Part shown: positions 23,748-35,608 of the stretch, in pieces
How the letters are laid out: every line of letters starts with the position of its first letter
How positions within the stretch are numbered: the stretch's first letter is position 1
Source of the DNA: Primulina eburnea
Lineage: Eukaryota > Streptophyta > Magnoliopsida > Lamiales > Gesneriaceae
Length of the DNA stretch: 64,000 nt
Reading direction: 5' to 3'
Assembly: GCF_022965805.1 (NCBI RefSeq)
Contig: NC_133110.1
Location: 28,144,668 to 28,208,667, forward strand
Translations under genes and position numbers: made by a program
Notes under the pieces: generated by a model
The model's database searches: none
What the model was told of the DNA's origin: nothing
What the model saw: only the letters and a program-made list of their open reading frames with translations

Positions 23748-26332
23748 TTTTTTTCTCTCCTTAATCTCCATAATTAAAAATATACATATATATAAATACT
23801 TTAAAATATCTTGTCATCATTTTAAAAATAAACATTCAACTGCCATTTAAAAATCCAAAGGAAAATATTTTAAAGCATAAAATCGTCAAACATTTTACCA
23901 ACCTAAAAAATTATTTGAAAAGTATAGCTCATACTATAACCTCTCAAAAATCTCTCATAACATTAATAAAAGACGTAAAAATATCTTTAACATTACTTAA
24001 AATCATAAATAATAACTAGTGCAGAAAACTAGCGTCGGTCCTCGGGTTATGTGCACATTCAGTCCAGTCAAGTCAACCATCAAGACCTCCATTATCATAT
24101 TCATAATCAATATCACCTGCATCAATCGCGCCTAGTGAGTCTAAAGACTCAACACGTCATATTATTGATAACGAGTAATACGTAATATAGTTAACATCTA
24201 ACAATGAAAAATACTTATACTTAAAATATCATTTTCATGAAGATCCATAAACATAAATATTTTCGTAAACATTTTCATGATGCATAAAACTTTTAAATAA
24301 AAACATTTTCATAATCTTAGGTATAAACATTTTCATATAAACATAAACATATCCATATTCATATCAACATATTCATGTCCTCATATTCATATTCATATTC
24401 ATGTTCGTGTATGTTGAATTCAGATCGTGATTGTGACTCGTATTCTTAAACGTATTGGGCGATGGATCCATCTAAAAAAAACCACAGTACTACGCAGCGG
24501 GGGACACCAGCAACACTCTCACCGGTCAACTGGGCCCTGGTCTACGTATTAACATATTCGTATTCATATTCGTATTCGTATCCTTATCCAAGGAACACGA
24601 TCGTCGGGCTCCCACTGGGACCATAACCCTCACGATATCTCCAACATATTTAGTCACAATCCCTTCACGTCCTTCAACATTTTGTATTTTCATCACTTAA
24701 TAAAACATGCATAATAATATCGTGTTATTTTGAAATCAAGCATGCAACATGTCTTTTACATGTCAAAGATTAACCCATAAAAATCCATGAACATTTAAAA
24801 TAAATGTTTTAACATATAAAAATCATAAAAAAACATAAACGTTTTAAAATAAACATTTTAACATCATAAAAATTTAAAATAAACGTTTTGACATATTAAA
24901 TCATTAAAACATCCATAAACATTAAAATAAACATATTAAGATCGTAAAAATTCATAAACATCCATAATCATTGAAAGTAATCATACTAGCATATAAAACA
25001 GCATTCAGGACACTGCCATGACGTTCACTAATTTCTAGGTGTAAAAAGATTGTTTTACCCCTGGACGTAAAATTTCTCATTTTTGACATTTTCTTAATTT
25101 CATTGACTCTAACATGTCCCAAATAATTATTTAAGCCTACATAAATTTTTTCATATTTTTATTTAGCTTAAAACGAGGACTTTTAAATAAATCTTTAAAT
25201 GTGACGTATTAATGCATTTTAATCTTGAATTAAACCAAAATTTAATATAAAATTTCCAAATTGAAGACTTAGACTTTTAATAATTATTTAAGCTTAAATA
25301 TAATTTTTCATAATTTTATGAAGCTTAAAACTAGGCGTTTCAATTAATTCGTTAATTAATATTTCGTGCGGCGATTAAATCCAAAACTCGTTATTTTGAT
25401 CCCAAATTTTAAACAAAACTTTTTTATGATTTATTCTACCCTTCCAAGTCATGAGACACACCCGTGAACCCATGGATTCAATTTTTGTTGTTTAATTTTC
25501 ATTTTTGACACATATCCGAACCACCCGAGCCAACTCCTAATTTACTCGAGTCACGCCCGAGCCACCTCGAGCCAAACCCAAGCCAACCCATCTAGGAACC
25601 CTACTGACTAGACCCGAGCCCAAGTACCAGCCCCTAAGTCGCACAATCACTCCTGGAAACCGACCCAAGTACATGCGTGTGTGCGTTTGCAGTGTTTTAA
25701 GTGTAATAGGTTTCCTAGCAGCCTTGGGACACTACCAGCCCTTACCCATTGGCCACCCATGACCCTTACCGACCCTAGACCACGCCCAGACCCAGCCTAA
25801 CCAAGCCCAACCCCTGAACAAGAGCAGCGAGCCATCTGAACTCTGCACAACAACCTCACTCTTGATGGCTTTTCCTCACGGTTCCCTTTTTCCCTTGAGC
25901 CAGCAGTGACCCAACCGCACCAGCCCCTATCCCAGACCTTACCCAACTTCCTTAGACCCTATAGGACCCACATGGCTCTCCCCCAGGCCAGCCGCGAGCC
26001 CCTTATATCAGCGACCTAGAATCCTGCTCGAGCGAGGTGTCCCTGCTGCACGGGACTCCTCCAAGGCTGCGCACCAGGGGACCTAGCCATGCTAGGACCC
26101 TTCCTGACCCTTACCCACATCCAGCACGAGCCCCCCTTGAGACCTGGCCCAAACCCAAGCCCCCATGCATAGTGATCGAGTCCCTTAGCTTTGCACAACC
26201 CAACAAACACTCACAGTACCTTTCTGAAATAAATCCTACGGTTACCAGCTTGTTCTGATTCACGTTTCAGTTATTTGGTGTGTTTCTAGAACCATAAACT
26301 TTGACTAAAATACCCTTAATCCATACCCTAAC
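23748..26332 (-). repeat. Long gypsy LTR E, related to LTR A, cut by element G
   Basis: About 2.6 kb with the same plan as LTR A: an AT-rich start, 'gagtctaaagactcaacacg' against A's 'gagtgtaatgactcagcacg', a central GC patch with 'gcgggggacaccagcaac', 'acccctggacgtaaaa', then a GC-rich stretch (25500-26180) before the end. It is interrupted at 26332 by the terminal TGATAGGATC of element G. The remainder is presumably beyond the right end of the window. No gene is supported here; short ORFs at 26016-26258 lie in the GC-rich stretch on both strands. Confidence 0.65.
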
Positions 26333-27352
26333 TGATAGGATCGATTAACGTATCAAGAGTGTTTAGAAGGGGGGTTGAATAAACACTCACAATATAAAAC
26401 TGATCTTTTCGAATTTTGAGTTCAGTTTGGTGACAAACTGATTCTCGGAATCTTGTTGGTCAATAACAATCAGTTAAACTGAAATAGTTACGAAAGCTAA
26501 CTGACTGAAAGATAGAATACAAAACTGAAATAAAATACGCAAGGGTTGTTTCTGGATGTTCGGAGATTTCAATTACTCCTACGTCACCCCTTCTATCCCA
26601 AGGATAGGATTTCCACTAAAATTATTTGATCGAATACAAGATTTGTACTGACCCACTTCAGTTTGGACTTATCACTGCCAAGACTGAAACTCTTAGTATT
26701 AAAAAGTGTTCTCAGTACGTAACTGATCTTAGCATTATCGAATTTATCAAATTTTTACAAAGTGCTAGTGAGCTCAGATTTGTAGCCTTGACTTCTACGA
26801 ATAAATCAAATAAAAGTGAGCTATGATTTTTGGCAGAGTAACAGCAAGCTTTTAATAGAGTAATTCTGTTATTTTCTTCAACTGTTCTTCTGTCATATTT
26901 ATAATCTTCTCTTCCAACGTTAACTTGAGATATTTTTTGAATCTTTGTATCTGTTGATTGCTATATCATCATTCCTTGGGCATTGTTTGATTCATTTATT
27001 GTAATTCGGCGTCTTAATTTATTTAGCCGAAATGCGTTGTTCTAAGCTGTATTGATTGAAGTGCGACGTTGCAATCTTCTATGTCTCTTTGTCGGTTGAA
27101 TGTTCTTTCCCGAGACATGTTTAGTTGAAGTATGAATGTATCTACTGGTCAGTTTCCAACTGATCAGTTTTCTTTATTGAATCAACTGATTTCAGTTGTC
27201 AAGTACAGTTTACTTCGATCAGTTGCTGATGAGGAGAACAACTGAATTTTCAGTTGCATAGATTCAGTTGCTGAGTTCAGTTTGCTTGATCAGTTAGTTC
27301 GTATTTTCAGTTGGTTCATATTTTGTCAAACTCCATAATTTAGTTTACAACA
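26333..27352 (-). repeat. 3' LTR of large copia-like element G
   Basis: On the minus strand it starts TGTTGTAAACTAAATT at 27352, ends GATCCTATCA at 26333, and has the CAGTTG-family tail in reverse ('gggttgaataaacac', 'ggatgttcggagatttc', 'cctacgtcacccc'). The purine-rich 'aacggagaaat' just before the start on the minus strand can serve as polypurine tract. CTAAC at 26328-26332 would be the left target duplication; its partner would be outside the window. The cargo gene described next ends about 150 bp upstream. Confidence 0.7.
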
Positions 27353-27504
27353 ATTTCTCCGTTTATGATGTTTGACAAAACTTAGTAAATAATAACTGAA
27401 CGTCTGAACTCATTGTAGATAAAATAAGAGATTGAATTTCTTGAACTGATAGAAGTCTTGAATTAATAACAGCTGAATCTAATAATCTGATTAACTGCTT
27501 TTTA

Positions 27505-28804
27505 TCAAGATGGTTTCTTCTGCTGTTTCTGAAGATGCTCTTTGATTTCTTCCCCCTTTTTGTTAAACTCATCCATCTTCATTGATAATCTTCGAACGTC
27601 AGTGGAAAGAATTTTGACATCTGAGGAGTACTTGAGACAGCAATTTGTAAGGAGGTCTGCAGCAGTTCCATTTTATTAGAAACAGAAGTTTCCAATCGCT
27701 CAACTCGTTTGCTGATTACATCTTGAGTTGTAAATAGACTTTGAGCTAGACCTCTGTTATTTTTCATCTTATCCACAGTTTGGGTAAGAGACTCCATGTT
27801 GGCTTGGAAGGCTTTCAGTTTTGCTTTATCAAATTCAATCAAGGAATCCAATTTGATAGTATGAGAAAATTGTGTGGATTGAATTTTCTTGATTTCGGTA
27901 AGCATCTGCTGCATATTGTGCTGCATATTCTGTATTTCCTCAAGGACAAGATCCATATCTGTGGATGGAAGAGGAGGTGACTGATCAGATGTTCTTGGTT
28001 CATGTGAGATTTGATCAAAGACCACCATCGTCCTATCAGATAGTATCGTATCAGGAATAGTCTGTTCTGGAACATCTGTTTCAGTCACTGTGACTTGGAC
28101 TGGAGGAGATGAGGGTTGATGTTGATCAGCAATAGGCCTTTCCTGCTGAATCAGATCTGCAGTAAGAGGGTCATGAACTGATACATTTGTTTGATATTCC
28201 TCTGTCATTGGTGTTTGTTCATCAGTTGGAGAAATTAGCAAAGCTTCCATATTCTCAGCAGTCTGTTGATTTGGTGATTGATGAAGCACCATTGTTTGCT
28301 CCTTTTGTTCAGAATCAGCAGGCTGAGCTGGTGTTTCTGTTGAGATAGGAACCTCTTGAGTAATTTGATCAGTTGAATGATCAACTTCTTCAGGAATAGA
28401 TTCTATCACCACTGCTTGATTTATTTCATCGATGTTGGCAAAATTCAACTCAGCTTCAGAGTACAGCTGATGTTCCACAGCAGATGATTGTGGCACATCC
28501 TGAACTGTTTCTTCAGTTGTAACGATAGTTTGTTATGAGGGTGGCTCTTTCTGCTGAGAGGAGGGTTCTTCTCCTTCTTCTTCAGAGGCTTCATCAGGAA
28601 AACTAACTCCTGATCCATTTCCCACATTTTGATCTGATCTTGCAGGCTGGTAAGATCTGTATCTAGTTGAGTGATCACAGCTCGATCATTGTAAGCAGTT
28701 GGATTGTTGGGAATGTAATTGGCCTTCAATTCTTCAAGCAGTTGAGATAGCTTCTTAGCTCGAATTTGGTCAACAAAATAGGTTTTTCTTTCCAAAGCCT
28801 GAAC
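27505..28804 (-). pseudogene. Element G cargo gene, C-terminal half
   Basis: Function unknown. On the minus strand the reading frame enters from the N-terminal half across element C's insertion point. It continues with a charged helical stretch ('KKLSQLLEELKANYIP' near 28720-28780), a long acidic, Gln/Thr/Pro-rich disordered region (28000-28500), and then a Lys/Glu/Gln-rich helical region suited to a coiled coil (27580-27900). It ends near 'EHLQKQQKKPS' with a stop at 27505-27507. Frameshifts (about 28600 and 27620) and a stop near 28535 break it. No enzymatic motif is seen. Its position just upstream of the 3' LTR, in LTR sense, is where extra or env-like ORFs sit in some Ty1/copia elements; that is inference. 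Confidence 0.6.
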
Positions 28805-28809
28805 AATTG

Positions 28810-29220
28810 TGTAAGGTCCGAGATTTATTAGTATTCATTAATAAGAGACTCAGAAGATATGAGAATGCATGACGTGTAAGGAGAGGAGAAAAGACATGAG
28901 AAATTTGGGTTTTACAGGACCGCACCCGCGCCCAGAACAAGAGTGCACCCGTGGTCATACAATTAGGAATTTTTACAAGAAAGGCCGAAGCAACACCGCA
29001 CCCGCGGTGCCACCCAGACCGCACCCGCGGTGCATGAACAGAAAGTTGGCAAATTTTATTCGAAGCAAGACCGCACCCGTGGTGGTGTGACCGCACCCGC
29101 GGTAAGAACAAGACCGCACCCGCGGTCGTCATTTTTGAAAAATAAAAGCCATGCTGAAACATGAGCGCACCCGCGGTGCTGCATGCGAGAAATCCACCTT
29201 TGTTCCTTGTTGTGACACAT

Positions 29221-29268
<48 letters not shown>

Positions 29269-30723
29269 ATGCATGATTCAGCCATTTCTCCTTCAGCAGC
29301 TGAGAACCGAGAGCATCACCAGCGATTCCTCAAGTTTCTTCAAGGTTTTGGGGTATGATTTCTTAAGTTTTAGCCATCCGATTTTTATACCGAATAGAGA
29401 TTCTTGTTCCTTGTATCATAGGCTACAAGAGGATGTAAGTATGGTTCAATTACATCATGTTTCGAAATATACATGTTGGAGAAATTGTGATTTTATTTGA
29501 GATATGTGTTCCCAAGGTTATGAGGATAGTAGAATTGTAAACGAATCGAAAAACGGATATGTTGTGCTATAGTTATGATTTTCAACAGTAATAGAATGGG
29601 GAATATGCAAATATCAGAATCGATATATGTCTATGATGAAGAGTATGAGTTATTATTATTGCATATTGATATGTGAGTTGATCGGTATCGCAAGATTGTG
29701 CCGTTGTACTGTCGATTTGTATTGAGATTGATTATCAACTCATATATATGTTGAATGGAGTAGAAGTTGATAGGATATACGTTAATTATGCCATTTCAGA
29801 CTGGTATTGGTGAATTTGGGAACAAGACTTCAACTACGACGACGATTGTACGACAACGAAAGGTATAATGCATGTTTTATTTGGGGAGATACAACTCAAA
29901 TGAGATCCCATTTGAGTTTCCCAACCAAAATCACATACTAGATTTCTTGTTTATCTTGTAATATGATTGTGATTTGTTTATAGACTTATATTCAAATCTT
30001 TTGAGATGATTATGCTTTGTTTACAGATTGTTATTCATTGCATTTAAGATAGGGAGTCTTGACAGAACAGTCAAACTTCTAGATGTTCGGTGATATCACA
30101 GTTTAGGGGGAGATCAGTCTCCTATTGTAGATGTGGATACAGATCAGGCCGAAGTCTAGGAATAAGACGTACAGTCACCCCGATTGGGAGGGTAGGTGAT
30201 ATATCGTCTTATTCACACCGGGATCCCCAGAGTTATAGTCGAGTCGAGTCGAATCCAGACATGGTTTGATTCGCATTGCATGTTTATATGGATGTCATTC
30301 ATAATAGCATGTTTCATGTTTTAGATTGATTATATGCATGTAGACATGTTTATACTGGGATTTGTTCTCACCGGAGTTTCCGGCTGTTGTTATGTCTGTA
30401 TGTGTGCATAACAACAGGTGGGCCAGGATCTGGTTCGAGACAGAGATGAGATCGTGATAGCGTGGTGACTTCGGGCGCAGCAGAGGACTAGTGGTTTCTA
30501 CTAGCTTGTACTACTTGTAGATAGTAGTTTGTTTTAAACACTAGTTTGTACGAATGTAGAATAACAAGACTTGTATTTACATTTGATGAAATAAAGTAGA
30601 AGTATATATTGTGCTTAGTTTTATGAACATTTGATATAATGTTAAAAGCAAAAATTTGACCCACTTTTTAGAATAAGGATCCATTTAATCCCAAAGAAAT
30701 GAGTTAGAGCCCGGGTCCCCACA
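28810..30723 (+). repeat. 5' LTR of element C (1914 bp)
   Basis: TG...CA ends, flanked by the target duplication on the left and the primer binding site on the right. About 100 bp inside lies the GC-rich motif array, then a (TA)n tract at 29222-29265 that probably acts as the TATA region. The rest is unique sequence with no ORF of note. Confidence 0.93.
28915..29182 (+). repeat. GC-rich motif array (GACCGCACCCGCGGTG) in C 5' LTR
   Basis: Eight copies, near 28918, 28943, 28996, 29017, 29069, 29088, 29112 and 29163. Most share CCGCACCCGCGGT; deviations are mainly C-to-T. Spacers differ. The 3' LTR has extra units, so the array length is changing. The same motif is in LTR H. Confidence 0.92.
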
Positions 30724-30728
30724 ACAGG

Positions 30729-30740
30729 TGGTATCAGAGC
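30729..30740 (+). promoter_or_regulatory. Primer binding site of element C
   Basis: TGGTATCAGAGC lies five bases after the LTR end, matching the 3' end complement of plant initiator tRNA-Met. 30741-30977 is non-coding leader. Confidence 0.92.
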
Positions 30741-30977
30741 GATAGGTCCTTTAGAATAAGATAAGATAGAATGAGTGGGGTAGATCGAGTCATCTTCCTT
30801 GCTTTATGATGTGCTAGCATGATTTATTGTTTTCCCTATTACATGTTGTGTGTTATTTGATGTGATTAAAACATGTAATGACTGAATCAGAACCGATTCT
30901 GGATCAGAGGTAAATGATCAGAGGAGGGCTGAAACAGTTTGTATAGATGATATACTAATTTGTTGAATATCAGATAC

Positions 30978-32640
30978 ATGCCTCCTAGAAGAGCATCCGT
31001 GCCTTTGCGACCTACAGCACCAGAACAGGGTAGCACGTCCGGGGATCCGATGGACGTTACTGCTACACCCATGAGACTCTGTTAAAACGATTCCAGTCTT
31101 TCAGACAACCTACCTTAAAGGGTACAAAAAACGCAATCGAATGTGAAAGCTGGTTGGAGGATATTGAGATGTTATTCGAGTCTCTAGAATACAGTGATAA
31201 AAAACGTGTGAAACTAATTGGCCATCAACTGCAAGACGTGGCTAAGAATTGGTGGTTGAATATCAAAAGAGCATTTGAGCAGCGTGGCACAGAGATTACA
31301 TGGAAAGTGTTCAAGACAGAGTTTTATCAGCGTTTCTTTCCCGTATCCTACCGTAAAGATAAAGGCGCTGAGTTTGCAAACCTGAGGCAAGGGCAATTGA
31401 ACATTGAAGAGTACGTCGCTAAATTTTCTTCCTTGCTTCGCTTTGCACCTCATGTTTCCAGTAGTGATGAGGCCGTAGCAGATCAGTTTATAAACGGCTT
31501 AAACCCCGATATCTTTACCTTGGTAAATACTGGGAGACACAACAATTTTGCCGATGCATTGAACCGTGCCAAAGGAGCAGAAGCATGATTGCTTAGGCAA
31601 CGGAGTGTTCTGTATGTTGCCCCGAGTCCGAGACCGCCATTACCTCCCGTACAACCTCCTCCTAGATTCGATAGCTTTGGTAGTAGTAGCGGGCGGAAAG
31701 ATCAGTTGAAAGCGAAAGGGAAGCAATTTAAAAGAGCAGGGAGCAGTTCGTCGAGCTCCAGTGGATCAAGACAGAGTGGTTTTGATCAGAGTACAAGGTA
31801 TACAGGTGTCTACTGTAATTCTTGTGGAGGTAGACATGCAACTGAACAGTGCCAGGGAGTTACGGGCCGATGTAATATTTGTAGACAACCAGGTCACTTT
31901 GCCAAAGTCTGTCCACAGAAAGGTATAGAGCAAATGCAAAGTGGAAGAGCAGCTGGTTCAGTACCTCAGCTTGAAAGGCAAGCATCATCGGTCCATTCCT
32001 TCCAGCCACCACTGGCACAGACGCAGCCCAGAGCCAGAGGTAGCCAGACTGTGAGCCAACCTCCTCGAAAACAGGCTCAAGTGTTTGCATTGACGGAAGA
32101 ACAAGCCCAAGATGCACCAGACGATGTCATCGCAGGTAACTGTTCTCTTTGCGGTTATCCTGCTTATATATTGATAGATACAGGTGCATCGCATACATTC
32201 ATCTCAGAATGATTCGCGTTATTGCATTCCTTGCCTGTTGAGTCTTTGTTGGATGTAGTGTCTATTACTTCTCCGTTGGGAAGTGGTTTGATATCTGTAA
32301 CTACGGTTAGACATTGCATTTTACAGTTTGAGGGTCATGAAATTGACCTAGATTGTATAGTACTTGGGCTAGCTGATTTTGATTGCATTGTTGGGATTGA
32401 CATGTTAACGAAGTACAGAGCCACCGTGGATTGTTTCCAAAAGATTGTCAGATTCAGACCAGAAATGGCAGAAGAGTGGAAATTCTACGGTAAGGGTTTC
32501 AGATCTCGGATTCCCTTGATTTCGGCTTTGACTATGAATAGGTTGTTGCAGAAAGGAGCAGATGGGTTCCTTGTGCGTGCTGTAGATGTACAGAAATCGA
32601 GCCCGGCATTGGCAGACTTGCCAATAGTATGGGAGTTTAC
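30978..32640 (+). pseudogene. Element C gag-protease, broken
   Basis: The start ATG at 30978 is chosen by homology with element D, whose gag begins the same way (MP.RR...EQGSTS). A one-base loss near 31073 shifts the frame before 'LLKRFQSFR'. The Gag capsid region follows (31154-31585: 'VKLIGHQLQDVAKNWW', 'EFYQRFFPVSYRKDKGAEF', 'NIEEYVAKFSSLLRFAPHV'). Then come a Ser-rich basic linker, a short knuckle CNSCGGRHATEQC and a canonical CCHC knuckle CNICRQPGHFAKVC. The protease motif LIDTGASHTFISE is at 32171-32209. In-frame TGA stops lie at 31586-31588 (Gly codon in D) and 32210-32212 (Arg codon in D). Confidence 0.93.
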
Positions 32641-34144
32641 AGATGTGTTCCCAGATGAAATACCAGGGTTACCTCCAGCTCGAGAGGTAGATTTTAGCAT
32701 AGATCTTATGCCAGGTACTGTTCCTATATCTCGAACTCCGTATAGGATGGCGCCTGTTGAACTGAAAGAACTGAAAGCACAATTGGAAGATCTTCTAGCC
32801 AAGGGATATATCCGACCTAGTGTATCTCCTTGGGGCGCACCAGTGCTCTTCGTGCGAAAGAAAGATGGATCGATGCGATTGTGTATAGACTATCGGCAAT
32901 TAAACAAAGCGACAGTGAAGAATAAATATCCATTGCCGCGCATCAATGATTTATTTGATCAATTACAGGGATCATCTGTTTATTCTAAGATCGATTTGCG
33001 GTCTGGATATCATCAACTCAGAGTTCGAGATGTAGACACACCAAAAACAGCATTTCGAACTAGGTATGGACATTAAGAATTTATTGTCATGCCTTTTGGT
33101 TTAACAAATGCTCCAGCGGTGTTTATGAGCTTGATGAACCGAATCTTTCAGAGGTATTTGGATGATTTTGTGTTTGTCTTTATCGATGACATTCTGGTGT
33201 ATTCTAAGAACAGGAATGAGCATGCAGAGCATCTAAGAATTGTACTATAGACCTTAAGGAATGAAAGACTGTATGCTAAATTGTCAAAGTGTGAGTTTTG
33301 GTTGAATCGAGTTGTCTTTTTAGGACATATTATATCTGGAGATGGTATTGCTGTAGATCCGAGTAAAGTTGAAGCTGTGATCAATTGGCCGAGACCGACT
33401 TCTGTGCCAGAGATACGCAGTTTCATGGGTCTGGCAGGATACTATCGATGATTTATTAAAGATTTCTCCAGTATTGCAAAACCAATTACCCAGTTGACAC
33501 AAAAGAATGCGCCATTTGTATGGTCCGAGGATTGTGAGTCTAGCTTTGTGGAATTAAAGAAGAAGCTGACCAGTGCTCCAGTACTGACGATACCTTCAGG
33601 TACGGGTGATTTCGTTGTATATTGTGATGCCTCTCACCGAGGGTTGGGATGTGTTCTTATGCAGTGAGGTCATGTAGTCGCATACGCCTCGAGACAACTG
33701 AAGCCACATGAGGTTCGATACCCCATTCATGATCTTGAATTGGCGGCTATCGTATTTGCATTAATGATCTGGCGTCACTATCTCTACGGCGAGAAATTTT
33801 AGATTTACTCCGATCACAAAAGCCAGAAGTATCTATTTTCTCAATCAGAACTGAATATGCAACAGCGTAGATGGCTTGATCTACTGAAAGACTTTGATGG
33901 TGAAATCAAATACTATCCAGGGAAGTCAAATGCAGCAGCGGACGCCTTGAGTCGAAAGGTTTGTTCCCTATCCTTATCGACGATAGGTGTTACAAAGTTA
34001 GTTGAAAATTGCTGTTTGTCTGGATTAGAATTTGATACAAAGAGTAGGCCACTACGACTTGCTACCATTCACGTTGAACCTGATTTGATTTTGAGGATTA
34101 AAGAAGCACAAAGAATGGATCAGAATGTGCAGAGATCAATTTAG
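32641..34144 (+). pseudogene. Element C reverse transcriptase and RNase H, broken
   Basis: RT blocks in order: '[20 protein letters not shown]', '[20 protein letters not shown]', '[16 protein letters not shown]' (catalytic Asp), '[16 protein letters not shown]', '[10 protein letters not shown]'. RNase H blocks are '[18 protein letters not shown]', '[13 protein letters not shown]', '[12 protein letters not shown]', and then '[16 protein letters not shown]'. In-frame stops occur at 33074-33076, 33248-33250, 33449-33451, 33665-33667, 33800-33802 and 34142-34144. Those at 33449 and 33665 are TGA where element D keeps an Arg CGA-type codon, pointing to CpG decay. The enzyme would copy element RNA into DNA in particles; this copy cannot encode it whole. 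Confidence 0.93.
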
Positions 34145-35509
34145 ATGGTCAGATCAGGGCATTTGTCAGAATATCAGGTACGTGATCATGTGTTGTATGT
34201 GAATAACCGTCTTGTAGTGCCAGATGTTTCAGACTTGAGACATCAGATTCTATCAGAAGCACACTGTAGTCGGTTTAGCATTCATCCTGGTGGCCGGAAG
34301 ATGTACAATGACTTGAAGACACAGTTCTGGTGGAAGCAGATGAAGTCAGATATTGCAGAATTTGTGTCTAAGTGCTTGAACTGCCAACAGGTGAAAGCGG
34401 AGAGGAAGAAGCCCGGAGGGTTAGTTCAGAGTTTAACCATTCCAGAATGGAAATGGGACCACATTTCCATGGATTTCGAGACGAAATTACCTCGATCATC
34501 TAGAGGCTGTGATGCGATTTGGGTAATTATTGACAGACTAACCAAATCAGCTTGCTTTATTCCGTACAGAATGACGTATCGACATGATCAGATGACGGAG
34601 ATATATGTCCGAGAGGTCGTCAGATTACATGGTGTGCCGAAGTCTATCGTATCAGATCGTGATCCACGATTCACTTCACACTTCTGGCACAGTTTACAGC
34701 AGGCTTTAGGTACGACATTACACCTGAGTACTGCTTATCATCCTCAGACAGACGGACAGTCAGAGCGGACTATCCAGACTTTAGAGGATATGTTGAGAGC
34801 CGTGGTGCTAGATTTTGGCACTAGTTGGCAAGATTCTCTACCTCTTTGTGAATTCTCTTATAATAATAGCTATCAAAAAAGTATTGAGATGGCACCGTTT
34901 GAAGCTTTATATGGCAAGAAGTGCAGATCTCCGCTGTACGGGGATGACATCTCAGAAGTACCAGAACTTGGGCCGGATACGATTCGTGACATGACTGAGA
35001 AGGTGAAAATCATTCAGAAGAGAATGAAGACGGCACAGGATAGACAAGCGAAATACGCCAACATTAGACGTAGACCATTAGTATTTGAACAAGGAGACAG
35101 AGTATTTTTGAAGATTTCTCCTTTCAGAGGCGTTGTCAGATTTGGCAAACGTGGAAAATTGTCTCCTCGATACATTGGTCCGTACGAGATTCTTGAAAAG
35201 ATTGGCGATCGAGCTTACAGACTTGCTCTTCCTCCTTCGTTATCCGGGATACATGATGTTTTTCATGTATCGATGTTGCGTAGATATATGCCAGATAATT
35301 CTCATGTCATTCATCTTGACGAAGCCGAGCTTGATCAAACATTGAGTTATGTCGAACAACCGATACAAATTCTTGATCGGAAAGAAAAGAAGCTCAGGGC
35401 AAAGACTATTCCGCTAGTAAAAGTCCAATGGAGTCGACATGGCATAGAAGAAGCAACTTGGGAGACAGAAGCAGATATGCGACAGAAACATCCCGAGTTA
35501 TTTACATAA
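34145..35509 (+). pseudogene. Element C integrase-chromodomain, open for 454 codons
   Basis: This segment is fully open but starts after a stop and has no independent start context, so it is part of the broken polyprotein. The HHCC zinc region shows 'HCSRFSIHPGG' and 'KCLNCQQVK'. Catalytic residues are in 'WDHISMDFETKLPRSSRG' (Asp), 'IVSDRDPRFTSHFWHS' (Asp) and 'SERTIQTLEDMLR' (Glu). The 'FLKISPFRGVVRFGKRGKLS' to 'PYEILEKIGDRAYRLALP' block follows, and then the chromodomain-like tail 'VEQPIQILDRKEKKLRAKTI', ending 'HPELFT'. Integrase would insert element DNA in the nucleus; the tail is the Tekay-type targeting module. Confidence 0.93.
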
Positions 35510-35593
35510 TGTAAGTAAATCTTCAGTCCTGATTATATTACTTGTCATGTATGTTTAATAGATTGCCTGTGATTTCGAGGGCGAAATCATTTC

Positions 35594-35608
35594 TTAGAGG
35601 GGGAGAAA
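35594..35608 (+). promoter_or_regulatory. Polypurine tract of element C
   Basis: TAGAGGGGGAGAAA directly precedes the 3' LTR TG, as needed to prime plus-strand synthesis. 35510-35593 is a short non-coding spacer after the pol stop. Confidence 0.9.

Noticed and set aside
26016..26258. Proline-rich ORFs in LTR E
   Set aside because: They lie in the GC-rich end of a gypsy LTR, overlap on both strands and have no recognisable domain.
30729..30740. tRNA-like sequence
   Set aside because: Only the 12-base primer binding site is present, with no cloverleaf around it; no tRNA gene.
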